Notes: generated by a model not told the origin, from the sequence alone. A stretch of 64,000 nucleotides of DNA from Mycobacterium sp. (GCA_016197405.1 JACPVR010000016.1:186001-250000); one strand, 5' to 3'; shown: positions 9,322-17,161, counted from the stretch's first letter. Translations and numbers: made by a program.

Positions 9322-9507
9322 CAGCCGCTTGCTGCGGTGAGTGCGCCCACATCGAGCCGCCCAGCTGCGCCCCCGTGATGCCTCGGCGCCGCGCGGGCAG
9401 CGCCGGTTCAGCGAATGTGCCCGGTCTTGCTGGCCGGTCGCGGCCGGGGCGGTGTTGCCGCTCTGCGGACCCGTTCGGATATCCGTTAGGGTGTTCTGCG
9501 TCGCAGG

Positions 9508-10377
9508 ATGATGGCGGACGACCCCGAGGGTTTGGTAATCACCGTGATACAGAAGTTGCCTGTCGTGGCGGCGATCCCGAACTACAACATGGCCGAGAGC
9601 CTGGACAACCTGCTCCCGCAGGTTCTGGCGCAGGGCTATGACCACGTCTTCGTGCTCGACGACGCATCGACCGATCACACCGTCGACGTGGTCGGCAGAT
9701 TCGGTGCTGATGTGACCCTGGTGCGCAGCCCGCGCAATCGCGGGGCCGGCGCCAACCGCAACCAGATCCTCGACCAGGTCGACGATGACACGCTGATCCA
9801 CTTCATCGACGCCGATATGGACATCGCGAGTGCGGACACCGCGGCCAAGGCGCGCGATATCGCCCAGCGGCACGCCCCGCGCGGTGTCGGCCTGATCGGT
9901 GGGCTCGTCAGCCGGGTGGACGGGCATCAGGAGCCGTACAACTACGGCCCGGTGTTCTCGCTACGCACCAATTTGTTGACCGGCGGGTTCCCGCCGCTCA
10001 TCGACCGCTTCCGGAACCGGCCCCGCGTTGCCGCGGCGATCGGCCGGGTGGGCCGCTACGCCATGCGCGAATGGCCCAGGATCTATCAGCCCCCGACGCC
10101 CGCGGACGCCTACTGGGTGCACGAGGGCAACATGCTCATCCACGCCAGGCTCTTCCGGTCGGTCGGTGGTTACGACCCGATGATCCGCGAGCACGAGGCG
10201 CAGGATCTTGCGTTGAGCCTCAACAAGATCGGCGTGGCGGGCTATTTCGACCCCAGTATCCGGGTCATCCATCACCACGTCGACGTCCGGGGCAAGTTCC
10301 GCATCAAGCGCCAGGCCAAAGACGCGTTCTACCTGATCCGCAAGCACGGCGTGGCCCGTTATCTGACCGACCGCTAG
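9508..10377 (+). CDS. GT2-family glycosyltransferase
   Basis: 289 aa, GT-A fold. The N-terminal nucleotide-binding strand VVAAIPNYNM is followed by DDASTDHT (51-58) and a metal-binding DADMD (101-105). A downstream VHEGNMLI...GGYDPMIREHEAQDLAL stretch fits the acceptor/catalytic (ED-like) region. It transfers a sugar from a nucleotide donor, presumably extending the glycan of the locus. It has no membrane helices of its own. ATG 9508 is taken as start; TTG 9532 and GTG 9544 are possible and lose little. It is divergent from the ABC exporter and converges on the oxygenase-like gene 10 bp away. Confidence 0.85.
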   Translation: MMADDPEGLVITVIQKLPVVAAIPNYNMAESLDNLLPQVLAQGYDHVFVLDDASTDHTVDVVGRFGADVTLVRSPRNRGAGANRNQILDQVDDDTLIHFIDADMDIASADTAAKARDIAQRHAPRGVGLIGGLVSRVDGHQEPYNYGPVFSLRTNLLTGGFPPLIDRFRNRPRVAAAIGRVGRYAMREWPRIYQPPTPADAYWVHEGNMLIHARLFRSVGGYDPMIREHEAQDLALSLNKIGVAGYFDPSIRVIHHHVDVRGKFRIKRQAKDAFYLIRKHGVARYLTDR

Positions 10378-10387
10378 GCCCGGCGGC

Positions 10388-11332
10388 TCAGCGGGCGGGT
10401 GCCCAGTCGATGACCTTGGTGACCGCGCGGGTGGCCGCCGAGACCAGCCGGTCGGCCCGGCTGGCCTTTTCCACGGTGTCCAGTTCGGGAGCCTTGCCTG
10501 CCGCGAAATCGGTGAACCTGGGCCGGAACGGCAGTGCCACCGGGCGGTACCACAGGTTGCCGTAGAACTGGGTGCGCTGCGCGGGCAGATGGTCGTAGCG
10601 TGCGCGGACCGCGTGCACGGTGTCATAGCGCGGCGCGAAGATGACGATGCTGTTGTTGGCGACCTGCCGCTTGCTGGTCTCGCACCACTGCCAGGGCACC
10701 CAGCAGGTCTCGGCGTTGGGGTTGTCGCGCCAGAACTGACGGATGAAATCCCACTCGCCGGTGAACTTCATGTAGTGCGTGTGGATGTCCTGCTGTTCCG
10801 AATCCGCACCGGGGTTGACGTTGAGCATCCAGGTCAGCGCCTTCTGCCGGATGTCGGGGTGCGGGCTGATCTCGTATCCGTTGAGATATTTCTGCAGGCC
10901 GCAGTCCAGCGTGGTGGGTGCGTCGATCCCGAACTTGTCGCTGAGCACGCGCCGGGTGACCGGCGAGCTGAAGAACTCGTCGAGGGAACGCACGATGTCC
11001 GACGCGGGCTTGGTGCAGCGCATCGCCATGCCCATGCCCTCGCAGGCATCGTGAATACCCTTGGGCTTCACCGATTTCTGTAACCACTCGGCGTATTCGG
11101 TGCGCGATTTCGTGCAACCGGGGAATTCGATGGGCTTGTAGCCTGCGGTGTCGAGGTTGGCGAACAGGGAATCCAGATCGTGCGCCGGGGCGACCTTGAT
11201 ATCCGGGGAATCGATCAGCGCGGCGAAATCGTCGGGCGCGATGAAGTCCTCGATGTAGACGTGCGGGAACGGGTCATCTGCGATTTCCGCGCTGTCCAGC
11301 TTTTCCAGCAAATACTCGAACGAATGAGCCAT
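10388..11332 (-). CDS. Putative Fe(II)/2-oxoglutarate-dependent oxygenase-like protein
   Basis: 314 aa soluble protein, not firmly recognised. FPHVYIEDFI near the N-terminus resembles the start of prolyl-4-hydroxylase-fold enzymes. A metal triad can be proposed: H158-x-D160 (PHPDIR) and distal H240 (YDTVHAVRAR) with R243 or R245 placed to bind 2-oxoglutarate. The spacing between HxD and the distal His (about 80 residues) suits the double-stranded beta-helix. It lies between a glycosyltransferase and the FadD gene, so it might hydroxylate a sugar or acyl chain of the glycolipid. A strong ribosome site (GAGGGGGA) precedes the ATG at 11332. The function is inference. Confidence 0.6.
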   Translation of the reverse strand: MAHSFEYLLEKLDSAEIADDPFPHVYIEDFIAPDDFAALIDSPDIKVAPAHDLDSLFANLDTAGYKPIEFPGCTKSRTEYAEWLQKSVKPKGIHDACEGMGMAMRCTKPASDIVRSLDEFFSSPVTRRVLSDKFGIDAPTTLDCGLQKYLNGYEISPHPDIRQKALTWMLNVNPGADSEQQDIHTHYMKFTGEWDFIRQFWRDNPNAETCWVPWQWCETSKRQVANNSIVIFAPRYDTVHAVRARYDHLPAQRTQFYGNLWYRPVALPFRPRFTDFAAGKAPELDTVEKASRADRLVSAATRAVTKVIDWAPAR

Positions 11333-11475
11333 GCTTCCCCCTCGGTCGTCTTCTCATCCACAGCTGCTGAAAAGGACACCGAAAGATCAGCGCACCAGCA
11401 GTGGAACAAGCATAGCGGTTCCATCTGGGCAAAGAATGACAGCGCGGCCACCGCGCAGGTGGCCGCGCCCGGGGG

Positions 11476-13206
11476 TCAGGCGTCCAGGCGGGTGAAGGAG
11501 TCGCTGGCGTAGAGGTCGACACAGGACTGCCGGCGGATCTTGCCGCTGGTGGTGATCGGGATCGAGCCGCGTGGTGCCAGCACCAGATCTGCGGCGTTGA
11601 TGCCGTGGGCCTGTGACAGCGCCGTGGTCACGTCGTTCTTGATCTTGGTGAGGTTGAGCTGCATCTCTTCCTCGGTGTCGCCGCGTTTCTTCACCTCGAT
11701 GATGGTGACCAGCTGCTCGGCGTCGTCGATATCGACCGATATCGCGGCCACCCGGCCGCCCGAGATCGCGCCGACGGTCGCCTCGATATCGTCGGGGTAG
11801 AGATTGCGGCCGCGCACGATCAGCAGGTCCTTGAGCCGGCCGATGATGAACAACTCGCTCTCGCTGAGGAAGCCCAGATCGCCGGTCCGCAACCAGCCGT
11901 CGACCGGGGCGTCGGGCGACGGACTCTCGATGGTCCCGGCGAAGGTGTGTGCGGTTTCCTCCGGCTTGTTCCAGTAGCCGGCGCAGATGTTGTCGCCGTG
12001 CGTCCAGATCTCGCCGACGGTGCCCGCCGCGCACTCCCGTCGGGTGTCGGGGTCGACGATCTTCACCAGCGGCGAGTCCGGAACGCCGTAGCTGATCAAC
12101 GGGGTGCCGGACTCGACGCGCTCGGCCTGGCCGTCGCGCAGTTTCTCGGATTCGAAGTTGACCACCGTGGGGGCCTCGCCGGGGCCGTGCGTCGCGACGT
12201 ACAGCGTCGCCTCGGCCAGGCCGTAGGACGGCCGGATCACCTTGGGCTGCAAGCCGAACTTGGCGAACCGCTGGCCGAAGCGTTTGACGGTGGTCGGCTG
12301 GACGCGCTCGGCGCCGCTGAAGATCGCCAACACATCGGACAGGTCGACACCGGCCAGATCGTCGTCGCTGGTGCGGGCGGCAGCCAGGTCGAAGGCGAAG
12401 TTGGGGGCGGCGCTCAGTGCCTTGGTGTGGGTGCCCATCATCTGGATCCACCGGGCCGGTTTCGCCAGGAACGAGATCGGGCTGGTCACGACGGTCGTCC
12501 AGCCGCCCAGGATGGGTGTGCAGATGCCCAGCAGCAGGCCCATGTCGTGATAGAAGGGCAGCCACGAGGTGACGGTGGTCCCGGGCGGTGCGACCTTGCC
12601 GTAGTCCGGGAAGAAGTAGGACATCATCTGCTCGTAGTTGGCAGCCACATTGCGGTGCGAGACCATGACGCCGGCCGGGGTGCGGGTCGACCCCGAGGTG
12701 TACTGCAGGTAGGCCGTTTCCGGCGCCTCCTCGCGGCGTTTGGTGAGCTTGCGCCGGCTGTCGAGATCGATCTTGTCGACCTCGATGACAACCGGGGTGG
12801 GCCCGTCGAACGCCTTGGCGTACGGCGCCACTGAATCGACTATCGCCGATGTGGTCAGGATCACGGTGGGTGCGGCGTCGCGCAGCACCGCGGTGACGCG
12901 TTCGTCGTGCGCGCCCATCATCGGAGTCGACAGCGGCACGGCGATCATGTTGGCCTGCAGCGCGCCGAGGAAGCCGACGACGTACTCCATGCTCTGCGGC
13001 GCCAGGATGACGACCCGGTCGCCGGCGTTTGCGGTGAGCCTCAGCTCGTCGGCGAGGTTGACAGCCCTGCGGTGCAGCTCACCCCAGGTCAGTGTCTCGC
13101 GAACACCGTCCCAGTCGGTGTCGTAGTCGACGAAGGTGAAGGCATCGTCCTTCGGCTGAAGGCTGGCACGCTCGCGCAGCACGGCAGGTAATGACGACGC
13201 GACCAC
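11476..13206 (-). CDS. fadD: Fatty-acyl-AMP ligase (FAAL), FadD23/FadD25-like
   Basis: 576 aa. ATP-binding motif YTSGSTRTPAGV from Y169, then SWLPFYHDMGLL, RPSYGLAEATLYV and C-terminal hinge GRLKDLLIVRGRNLYPDDIE; the catalytic Lys is in TTSGKIRR near the end. The length and an insertion-rich C-terminus fit FAALs, which activate long fatty acids as adenylates and load them on a polyketide synthase rather than making CoA esters. In LOS loci FadD25 feeds Pks5, which would be left of this window. GTG 13206 has a GAAAGGGG ribosome site. The gap 11333-11475 holds nothing I recognise. Confidence 0.9.
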   Translation of the reverse strand: MVASSLPAVLRERASLQPKDDAFTFVDYDTDWDGVRETLTWGELHRRAVNLADELRLTANAGDRVVILAPQSMEYVVGFLGALQANMIAVPLSTPMMGAHDERVTAVLRDAAPTVILTTSAIVDSVAPYAKAFDGPTPVVIEVDKIDLDSRRKLTKRREEAPETAYLQYTSGSTRTPAGVMVSHRNVAANYEQMMSYFFPDYGKVAPPGTTVTSWLPFYHDMGLLLGICTPILGGWTTVVTSPISFLAKPARWIQMMGTHTKALSAAPNFAFDLAAARTSDDDLAGVDLSDVLAIFSGAERVQPTTVKRFGQRFAKFGLQPKVIRPSYGLAEATLYVATHGPGEAPTVVNFESEKLRDGQAERVESGTPLISYGVPDSPLVKIVDPDTRRECAAGTVGEIWTHGDNICAGYWNKPEETAHTFAGTIESPSPDAPVDGWLRTGDLGFLSESELFIIGRLKDLLIVRGRNLYPDDIEATVGAISGGRVAAISVDIDDAEQLVTIIEVKKRGDTEEEMQLNLTKIKNDVTTALSQAHGINAADLVLAPRGSIPITTSGKIRRQSCVDLYASDSFTRLDA

Positions 13207-13339
13207 GGAAACGCCCCTTTCGTAGTCCCCTCCGGACTTTGCATCGAGCTTAGGGCAGCCGCCCCCGCCGCGGTGCAGTGGCGGGCAGTGGCGGGCCGCG
13301 GCGGCGGATCGGGCACGCTGCGCTGGGTGAAAACATCGC

Positions 13340-13345
13340 TAGGGT
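13340..13345 (+). promoter_or_regulatory. -10 box of the acyl-CoA dehydrogenase gene
   Basis: TAGGGT ending 7 nt before the ATG at 13353. It decides that start over an upstream in-frame ATG at 13278 and suggests a leaderless mRNA. Confidence 0.5.
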
Positions 13346-13352
13346 CAGGCAG

Positions 13353-14378
13353 ATGCCGAGCAGCTTGACCGGGCGGGCCCGGGCACTCGCCGACACCGTG
13401 CTGTTTCCGGCTGCGCTGGAGGTGGACCGCACCGGCGCTGTCCCGGAAGAGCATTGGCGTCTGCTGGCCGACGCCGGGCTCTACGGAATCGCGCTGCCCG
13501 CCGAACTCGGCGGCCCGGGCCTGGATCTGGGCGAGCTGATCGCCATCCTGGAAACGGTCGCCGGCGGGTGCCTGTCGACGGCGTTCACCTGGGTGCAGCA
13601 TCACGGCATGCTGGCTTCACTTGCGGCGTCGGCCAATACCGCGCTGCGTGAGCAGTTCCTGTCCCGGGCCGCCGCGGGCGAGATCCGGGGTGGTGTGGCC
13701 TATGCCGGTGCGGTGCCGGTACCGCCGCGGATGCGGGCGCGCCGGACCGACGGTGGCTGGCTGTTGTCCGGTCATGCGCCGTTCGTGAGTGGCTGGGGTG
13801 TCATCGACGTCATCGTGTTCTCGGCAGGCGATGTGGATTCCGGTGATGTCGTCGCCGGCCTCGTCGAGGCCGAGATGCAAAGCGGCATAACCGAAGTCGT
13901 GCGTCAGGAATTGGCCGTCGCCGATGCGACCTCGACGGTCTCGCTCGTGGTCGAGGAGTTGTTCATCCCGGACGACCGGATCGTGAGCCGGGTGAGCCGG
14001 GCCGATTTCATGGCGAACCAGAATTTCGGGTCGCGGCTCAACGCGACATTGCCCATCGGTGTCGCGCTGCGGTGCGCGATGCTGCTCGACGGTGCCGGGC
14101 AGCCCGATGCGGCCGACGCGGTACGCCGGTCTGTCGAGCGCATCCGCGGCGCGCTGGATGCCGGACTGGCCGATGCCGCCGTGCTGCTTGCGGCGCGAGC
14201 CGACGGTGCCGAACTGGCGGTGCGCGCTGCGGCGGCGCTGGTGGCCGCTGCCGGCGGCCCGGGAATCCGGCGGGATTCGACCGCCCAGCTACTGGCGCGA
14301 CAGGCCGCTTTCACCCTGGTCGCGGCCAGCAGGCCCGAACTCAAGAAGCTGCTGGTCGGCAGACTGGCCGGGGCCTGA
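13353..14378 (+). CDS. Acyl-CoA dehydrogenase family protein (short form)
   Basis: 341 aa, shorter than the usual 380-400. The N-terminal helical domain (EEHWRLLADAGLYGIALPAELGG) and the middle beta domain (FVSGWGVIDVIVFSAGD) are clear. The C-terminal helical domain is present but shortened, and I cannot place the catalytic Glu. The family oxidises acyl-CoA at C2-C3 with FAD. It is divergent from fadD (146 bp between starts) and may act on acyl chains used in the glycolipid locus. The last 90 bp are covered on the other strand by the next gene. Confidence 0.75.
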   Translation: MPSSLTGRARALADTVLFPAALEVDRTGAVPEEHWRLLADAGLYGIALPAELGGPGLDLGELIAILETVAGGCLSTAFTWVQHHGMLASLAASANTALREQFLSRAAAGEIRGGVAYAGAVPVPPRMRARRTDGGWLLSGHAPFVSGWGVIDVIVFSAGDVDSGDVVAGLVEAEMQSGITEVVRQELAVADATSTVSLVVEELFIPDDRIVSRVSRADFMANQNFGSRLNATLPIGVALRCAMLLDGAGQPDAADAVRRSVERIRGALDAGLADAAVLLAARADGAELAVRAAAALVAAAGGPGIRRDSTAQLLARQAAFTLVAASRPELKKLLVGRLAGA

Positions 14379-14831
14379 GGGGTCGCTCGCGGGCCGCACC
14401 CGCACGATCGCGTTGTCGGGCCACAGCGACCGGGTGGTGGCCCGGCGCAGCTTCTCGCGCAGCGGCAGGTCTCGGTGCACGTTGGTGACCCCCGGAATGG
14501 GCAGCAGCGGCACGATATTCCACTGCCAGCCGTAGCGGCGGTGCAGTGCCCGGTTGGCGGCCTCGGCGGCGTGGCCGTCGAGCAGCTCGGCGCGTCCGGC
14601 CAGCTCGACGGCCGTGTCCAGGCGGCGCCCGCGGTGGTCGCAGGCCCACAGTGTGACCCGGGGATCGGCGGTCAGTCGGCGGGTCTTGGGTCCGCGTTTG
14701 GTCCGAAAGACCAGTCCCGCATCGTCGAGTTGAAACCAGACCGGGGTGTCGACGGGGCTGCCGTCGCGGCGGTGACTGCGCAGCAGGGCGTAGCGGGCGG
14801 TGGCCAGTGCGGTGAACGGCGGGGGAGTCAT
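14289..14831 (-). CDS. PPOX-class F420-dependent oxidoreductase
   Basis: 180 aa. The split-barrel FMN/F420-binding fold is seen in ALLRSHRRDGSPVDTPVWF, TKRGPKTRRLTADPRVTLWA and the C-terminal IVRVRP. Such mycobacterial enzymes use reduced F420 to reduce small organic substrates and often act in redox or xenobiotic stress. About 30 C-terminal residues after VRVRPA have no family counterpart and run antisense into the acyl-CoA dehydrogenase gene, so the tail may be incidental. ATG 14831 is fixed by a promoter 6 nt upstream that sits on a SoxR-type operator. Confidence 0.8.
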   Translation of the reverse strand: MTPPPFTALATARYALLRSHRRDGSPVDTPVWFQLDDAGLVFRTKRGPKTRRLTADPRVTLWACDHRGRRLDTAVELAGRAELLDGHAAEAANRALHRRYGWQWNIVPLLPIPGVTNVHRDLPLREKLRRATTRSLWPDNAIVRVRPASDPSGPGQSADQQLLEFGPAGRDQGESGLSRQ

Positions 14832-14837
14832 GACAGT

Positions 14838-14868
14838 AGTCAACGACTTCGAGCCGGCTTGAAGTCAA
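14838..14868 (-). promoter_or_regulatory. SoxR-type operator overlapping the PPOX promoter
   Basis: A 22-bp near-perfect palindrome at 14845-14866 has arms GACTTCGAGCC and GGCTTGAAGTC, with one mismatch. On the minus strand it contains CTTCAAG...CTCGAAG, close to the SoxR half-sites CCTCAAG/CTTGAGG. A TTGACT -35 (14868-14863), a 19-nt spacer and a second TTGACT as -10 (14843-14838) give the long-spacer layout of MerR-type promoters. The ATG at 14831 follows 6 nt later, implying a leaderless transcript. It lies between the PPOX gene and the divergent regulator gene. Confidence 0.7.
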
Positions 14869-14876
14869 GGCATGAT

Positions 14877-15269
14877 GTGGACGTGGATACCCTGCTGTCG
14901 ATCGGTGATGTCGCCGGGCGCTCCGGTGTGCCGGCATCGACGCTGCGCTACTACGAGCAGACCGGGCTGCTGCCCGCGCCGGCACGCACCGCAGGCCGAC
15001 GCCGCTACGAGCCTTCGGTGCTGACCCGCCTCGAGGTGATAGCGCTGTGCAAGGCCGCCGGGTTCACCCTCGACGAGATCCGCGCCCTACTTGCCGACGA
15101 CGATCCCGGCCGGCCGGTGAGCCGTGCGCTGGCCGCGCGCAAGCTCACCGATATCGACGCCCAGATCGCCACCCTGGGCCGGGCCCGGTCGATCATCGAG
15201 TGGGGGATGCAGTGTCGATGTCCGTCGATCGACTCCTGCGACTGCGGGGTGCACCCGCCGGCCCGGTGA
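14877..15269 (+). CDS. MerR-family, SoxR-like redox-sensing regulator
   Basis: 130 aa. N-terminal winged HTH of MerR type (LLSIGDVAGRSGVPASTLRYYEQTGLL, residues 6-32), dimerisation helix (about 83-111), then a four-cysteine tail C113, C115, C121, C123. The C-x-C-x5-C spacing equals the last three [2Fe-2S] ligands of E. coli SoxR (C122, C124, C130). The first SoxR ligand position holds Gly, and an extra Cys follows at 123. It probably senses redox-active compounds and activates the divergent PPOX gene. GTG 14877 has AAGG 6 nt upstream; GTG 14883 is the alternative. Confidence 0.8.
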   Translation: MDVDTLLSIGDVAGRSGVPASTLRYYEQTGLLPAPARTAGRRRYEPSVLTRLEVIALCKAAGFTLDEIRALLADDDPGRPVSRALAARKLTDIDAQIATLGRARSIIEWGMQCRCPSIDSCDCGVHPPAR

Positions 15270-15277
15270 GGCCGCGA

Positions 15278-16012
15278 TCAGTGCTTGGCGCCGGTGAGGA
15301 ATTTGGTCTTGATACGCCAGGAGTGTGCCGCCGAGATCGCGAACACCGCACCGCAGATGCAGGCGAAAAGCCACACCAGCCGGCCGTTCTCCCAGGGTTG
15401 CAGCGCCGGCACCACGGCGGTCAGGATGCGGATGGTGCACGCGACGATGCCGGAGACCGAGGCGAACAGATAGATGTTGGCGATCCGGCGCGACCGGGGG
15501 TCGGTCCGCAGGATCAACAGCGCGCGGACACCGTATCCGAGCAGGTAGGCCAGCGTGCCGCACAGCACGACCCAGTACACCGCGAGCCAGAAATCGGTCG
15601 GCACCCGGAAGAAGTCGTCGTGGTAGATCTTCGATCCGTTGCCGAGCCAGTACGCCGCAAGCAGGACCGGGATGCACAACGTTGCCGGCAGCTCGACATA
15701 GACCTTGAACGTCCGCATCATGACGTGGTCGTCCTGCAGCCGGCCCAGGGCGTTGTAGACGATTGCCGACGCGGCGACTATGTAGCAGTCATGGCCGAGG
15801 TAATCCTCGAGATTCCACTTGCCGGTGAGGTCGAAGAATATCGGCCCCAGAGTCTGCGACGCCCACGGAGACATCAGCAGAATCGCCGCGCCCTGCAAGG
15901 CGATATTGAGGGTGGCGGCGACTTCCCAGCGGCACGACCATGTCACCCGGCGGATCCACAGACTCCACGCCACACACAGGAGTGTGATCGCGATGAGAAC
16001 TGTCACTGCCAT
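15278..16012 (-). CDS. Multi-pass membrane protein paired with an HTH gene
   Basis: 244 aa with six or seven hydrophobic helices and few charged loops; no domain recognised. Conserved-looking polar features are HDC and YNALGRLQDDH between helices and a basic C-terminus (WRIKTKFLTGAKH). It follows the HTH gene on the same strand by 50 bp, so the two are probably one operon. A small DNA-binding protein plus a membrane protein suggests a membrane-linked sensor or anti-repressor, but nothing in the sequence proves that. ATG 16012 has AAAGGCG upstream. Confidence 0.65.
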   Translation of the reverse strand: MAVTVLIAITLLCVAWSLWIRRVTWSCRWEVAATLNIALQGAAILLMSPWASQTLGPIFFDLTGKWNLEDYLGHDCYIVAASAIVYNALGRLQDDHVMMRTFKVYVELPATLCIPVLLAAYWLGNGSKIYHDDFFRVPTDFWLAVYWVVLCGTLAYLLGYGVRALLILRTDPRSRRIANIYLFASVSGIVACTIRILTAVVPALQPWENGRLVWLFACICGAVFAISAAHSWRIKTKFLTGAKH

Positions 16013-16062
16013 CGGATACTGGCGCCTTTGAACAAAAGGATGGGTCCAGCAAATTGTAGACC

Positions 16063-16449
16063 CTAGAGCGGCGGTGCGTCCTGACGCGGAACAGATTCAG
16101 ACAGCCGCGGCAACCGGTGGGTGCGCTGCGGTGCCGGGGCAAGCGTCTGGGTGGTACCCGGCTCCACCGCGTTGGCGACGCTGACGTGGTCGTTCTCGAC
16201 GTAGTTCCACAGCTCCTGGCGCGTCATCAACCCGAACCGGATCTGCATATCGGGGTAGCTGAGCTTGAAAGTGTCGGCTACCTGGCGCAATTCCTCGGCG
16301 CTCGGGTAATCGGGCTCCTTGATACGGCGGTAATAAGTGCTGCTGGAGGTGCCAAGGGCGGTGTAGATATCCTTTGCCTCCACCTCCCCGTCGAGGAGGT
16401 AATCAAGGAGCGCCTTGAGTTGCCGGCCGTTCTCATCGGTACGTGGCAT
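16063..16449 (-). CDS. HTH DNA-binding protein (repressor-like)
   Basis: 128 aa. A helix-turn-helix is visible at DIYTALGTSSSTYYRRI (about residues 27-43), followed by a second helical pair (SAEELRQVADTF) and a Pro/Thr-rich, probably disordered tail. It resembles XRE/phage-immunity-type repressors. A TATGGT -10 box (16461-16456, minus strand) lies 6 nt before the ATG at 16449, implying a leaderless mRNA. Two palindromes in the divergent spacer (16510-16532) are candidate operators for it. It is probably co-transcribed with the membrane protein gene. Confidence 0.7.
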   Translation of the reverse strand: MPRTDENGRQLKALLDYLLDGEVEAKDIYTALGTSSSTYYRRIKEPDYPSAEELRQVADTFKLSYPDMQIRFGLMTRQELWNYVENDHVSVANAVEPGTTQTLAPAPQRTHRLPRLSESVPRQDAPPL

Positions 16450-16509
16450 CAGACCACCATAAACCGCAATCCCGGAAAAGGCACCAGCAACCTTCTATTC
16501 GGATGAATC

Positions 16510-16532
16510 GTCAATTATTGACACGGGTGTCA
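16510..16532. promoter_or_regulatory. Twin overlapping palindromes, candidate operators
   Basis: GTCAA-TTA-TTGAC (16510-16522) overlaps TGACAC-GG-GTGTCA (16519-16532); both are perfect inverted repeats. They lie in the 136-nt spacer between the HTH gene (minus) and the condensation-fragment gene (plus), so a repressor bound here could control both directions. Confidence 0.55.
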
Positions 16533-16585
16533 GACTTTCGGCACAGGTCTCCCATTTCTGGGACATCAATGGCAAAATCCCCTGC

Positions 16586-17161
16586 ATGGCTGCTCCCATC
16601 CTCGCCGACCTGGGTCGGGTTTCGTCTTGGATCACCGATCATCAGGTCGCCGCGCCGCCGCGCCCGGCTGATATGGCTCACCTGCCCAGCGCACTCAACA
16701 GTGTGCTTGCTGGCGAGTTGGCCGGCGCGCAGGAAATCCTCTCCGCTTCGGCGGAGGAGATTTTGCTGGCAGCGCTCGGCCGGGCCATCGCCCGTACCGT
16801 CGGCGACGGCATGCTCTCGGTCGACGTCGACGCCGAGAGCTGCACCGGGCGCATTGCGCTGCGCTGCGCGCCGAGTCAGGAAGTGTCCGCGCTCGACATG
16901 CTCGACGCCACCCGCAACGCGGTGCGCACCGCCACCGCGGCCGCCGATGCGCCCAGCGATATCCGGTTCACCTATCGCAGCGGTTCGGAGCAGCCGCCGG
17001 CCAGCACCGCGCTGCTCGCGCTCTACGCCCACCTCGACGCCGACGCCGGCGTGGTGATCCTGAACTGGTCCTACGATGCCCGCAGCTTCGATCCGTACAC
17101 CATCGAAGAACTCGCCGAGCAGTTCCCGCAGGCCCTCGTCGAGGTGACGGCGGAGGGCTGA
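16586..17161 (+). CDS. Orphan C-terminal half of an NRPS condensation/epimerisation-type domain
   Basis: 191 aa. The segment SASAEEILLAALGRAIARTVGDG followed by a beta strand (MLSVDVDAES), and the ending VILNWSYDARSFDPYTIEELAEQFPQALVEV, match the C-terminal lobe of condensation or epimerisation domains. The N-terminal lobe with the HHxxxDG active site is absent and no adenylation or carrier domain is nearby. It cannot catalyse condensation by the known route; it may be a relic or a repurposed scaffold. The start at ATG 16586 gives a compact complete protein. Divergent from the HTH gene and 51 bp upstream of the ileS leader. Confidence 0.55.
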   Translation: MAAPILADLGRVSSWITDHQVAAPPRPADMAHLPSALNSVLAGELAGAQEILSASAEEILLAALGRAIARTVGDGMLSVDVDAESCTGRIALRCAPSQEVSALDMLDATRNAVRTATAAADAPSDIRFTYRSGSEQPPASTALLALYAHLDADAGVVILNWSYDARSFDPYTIEELAEQFPQALVEVTAEG

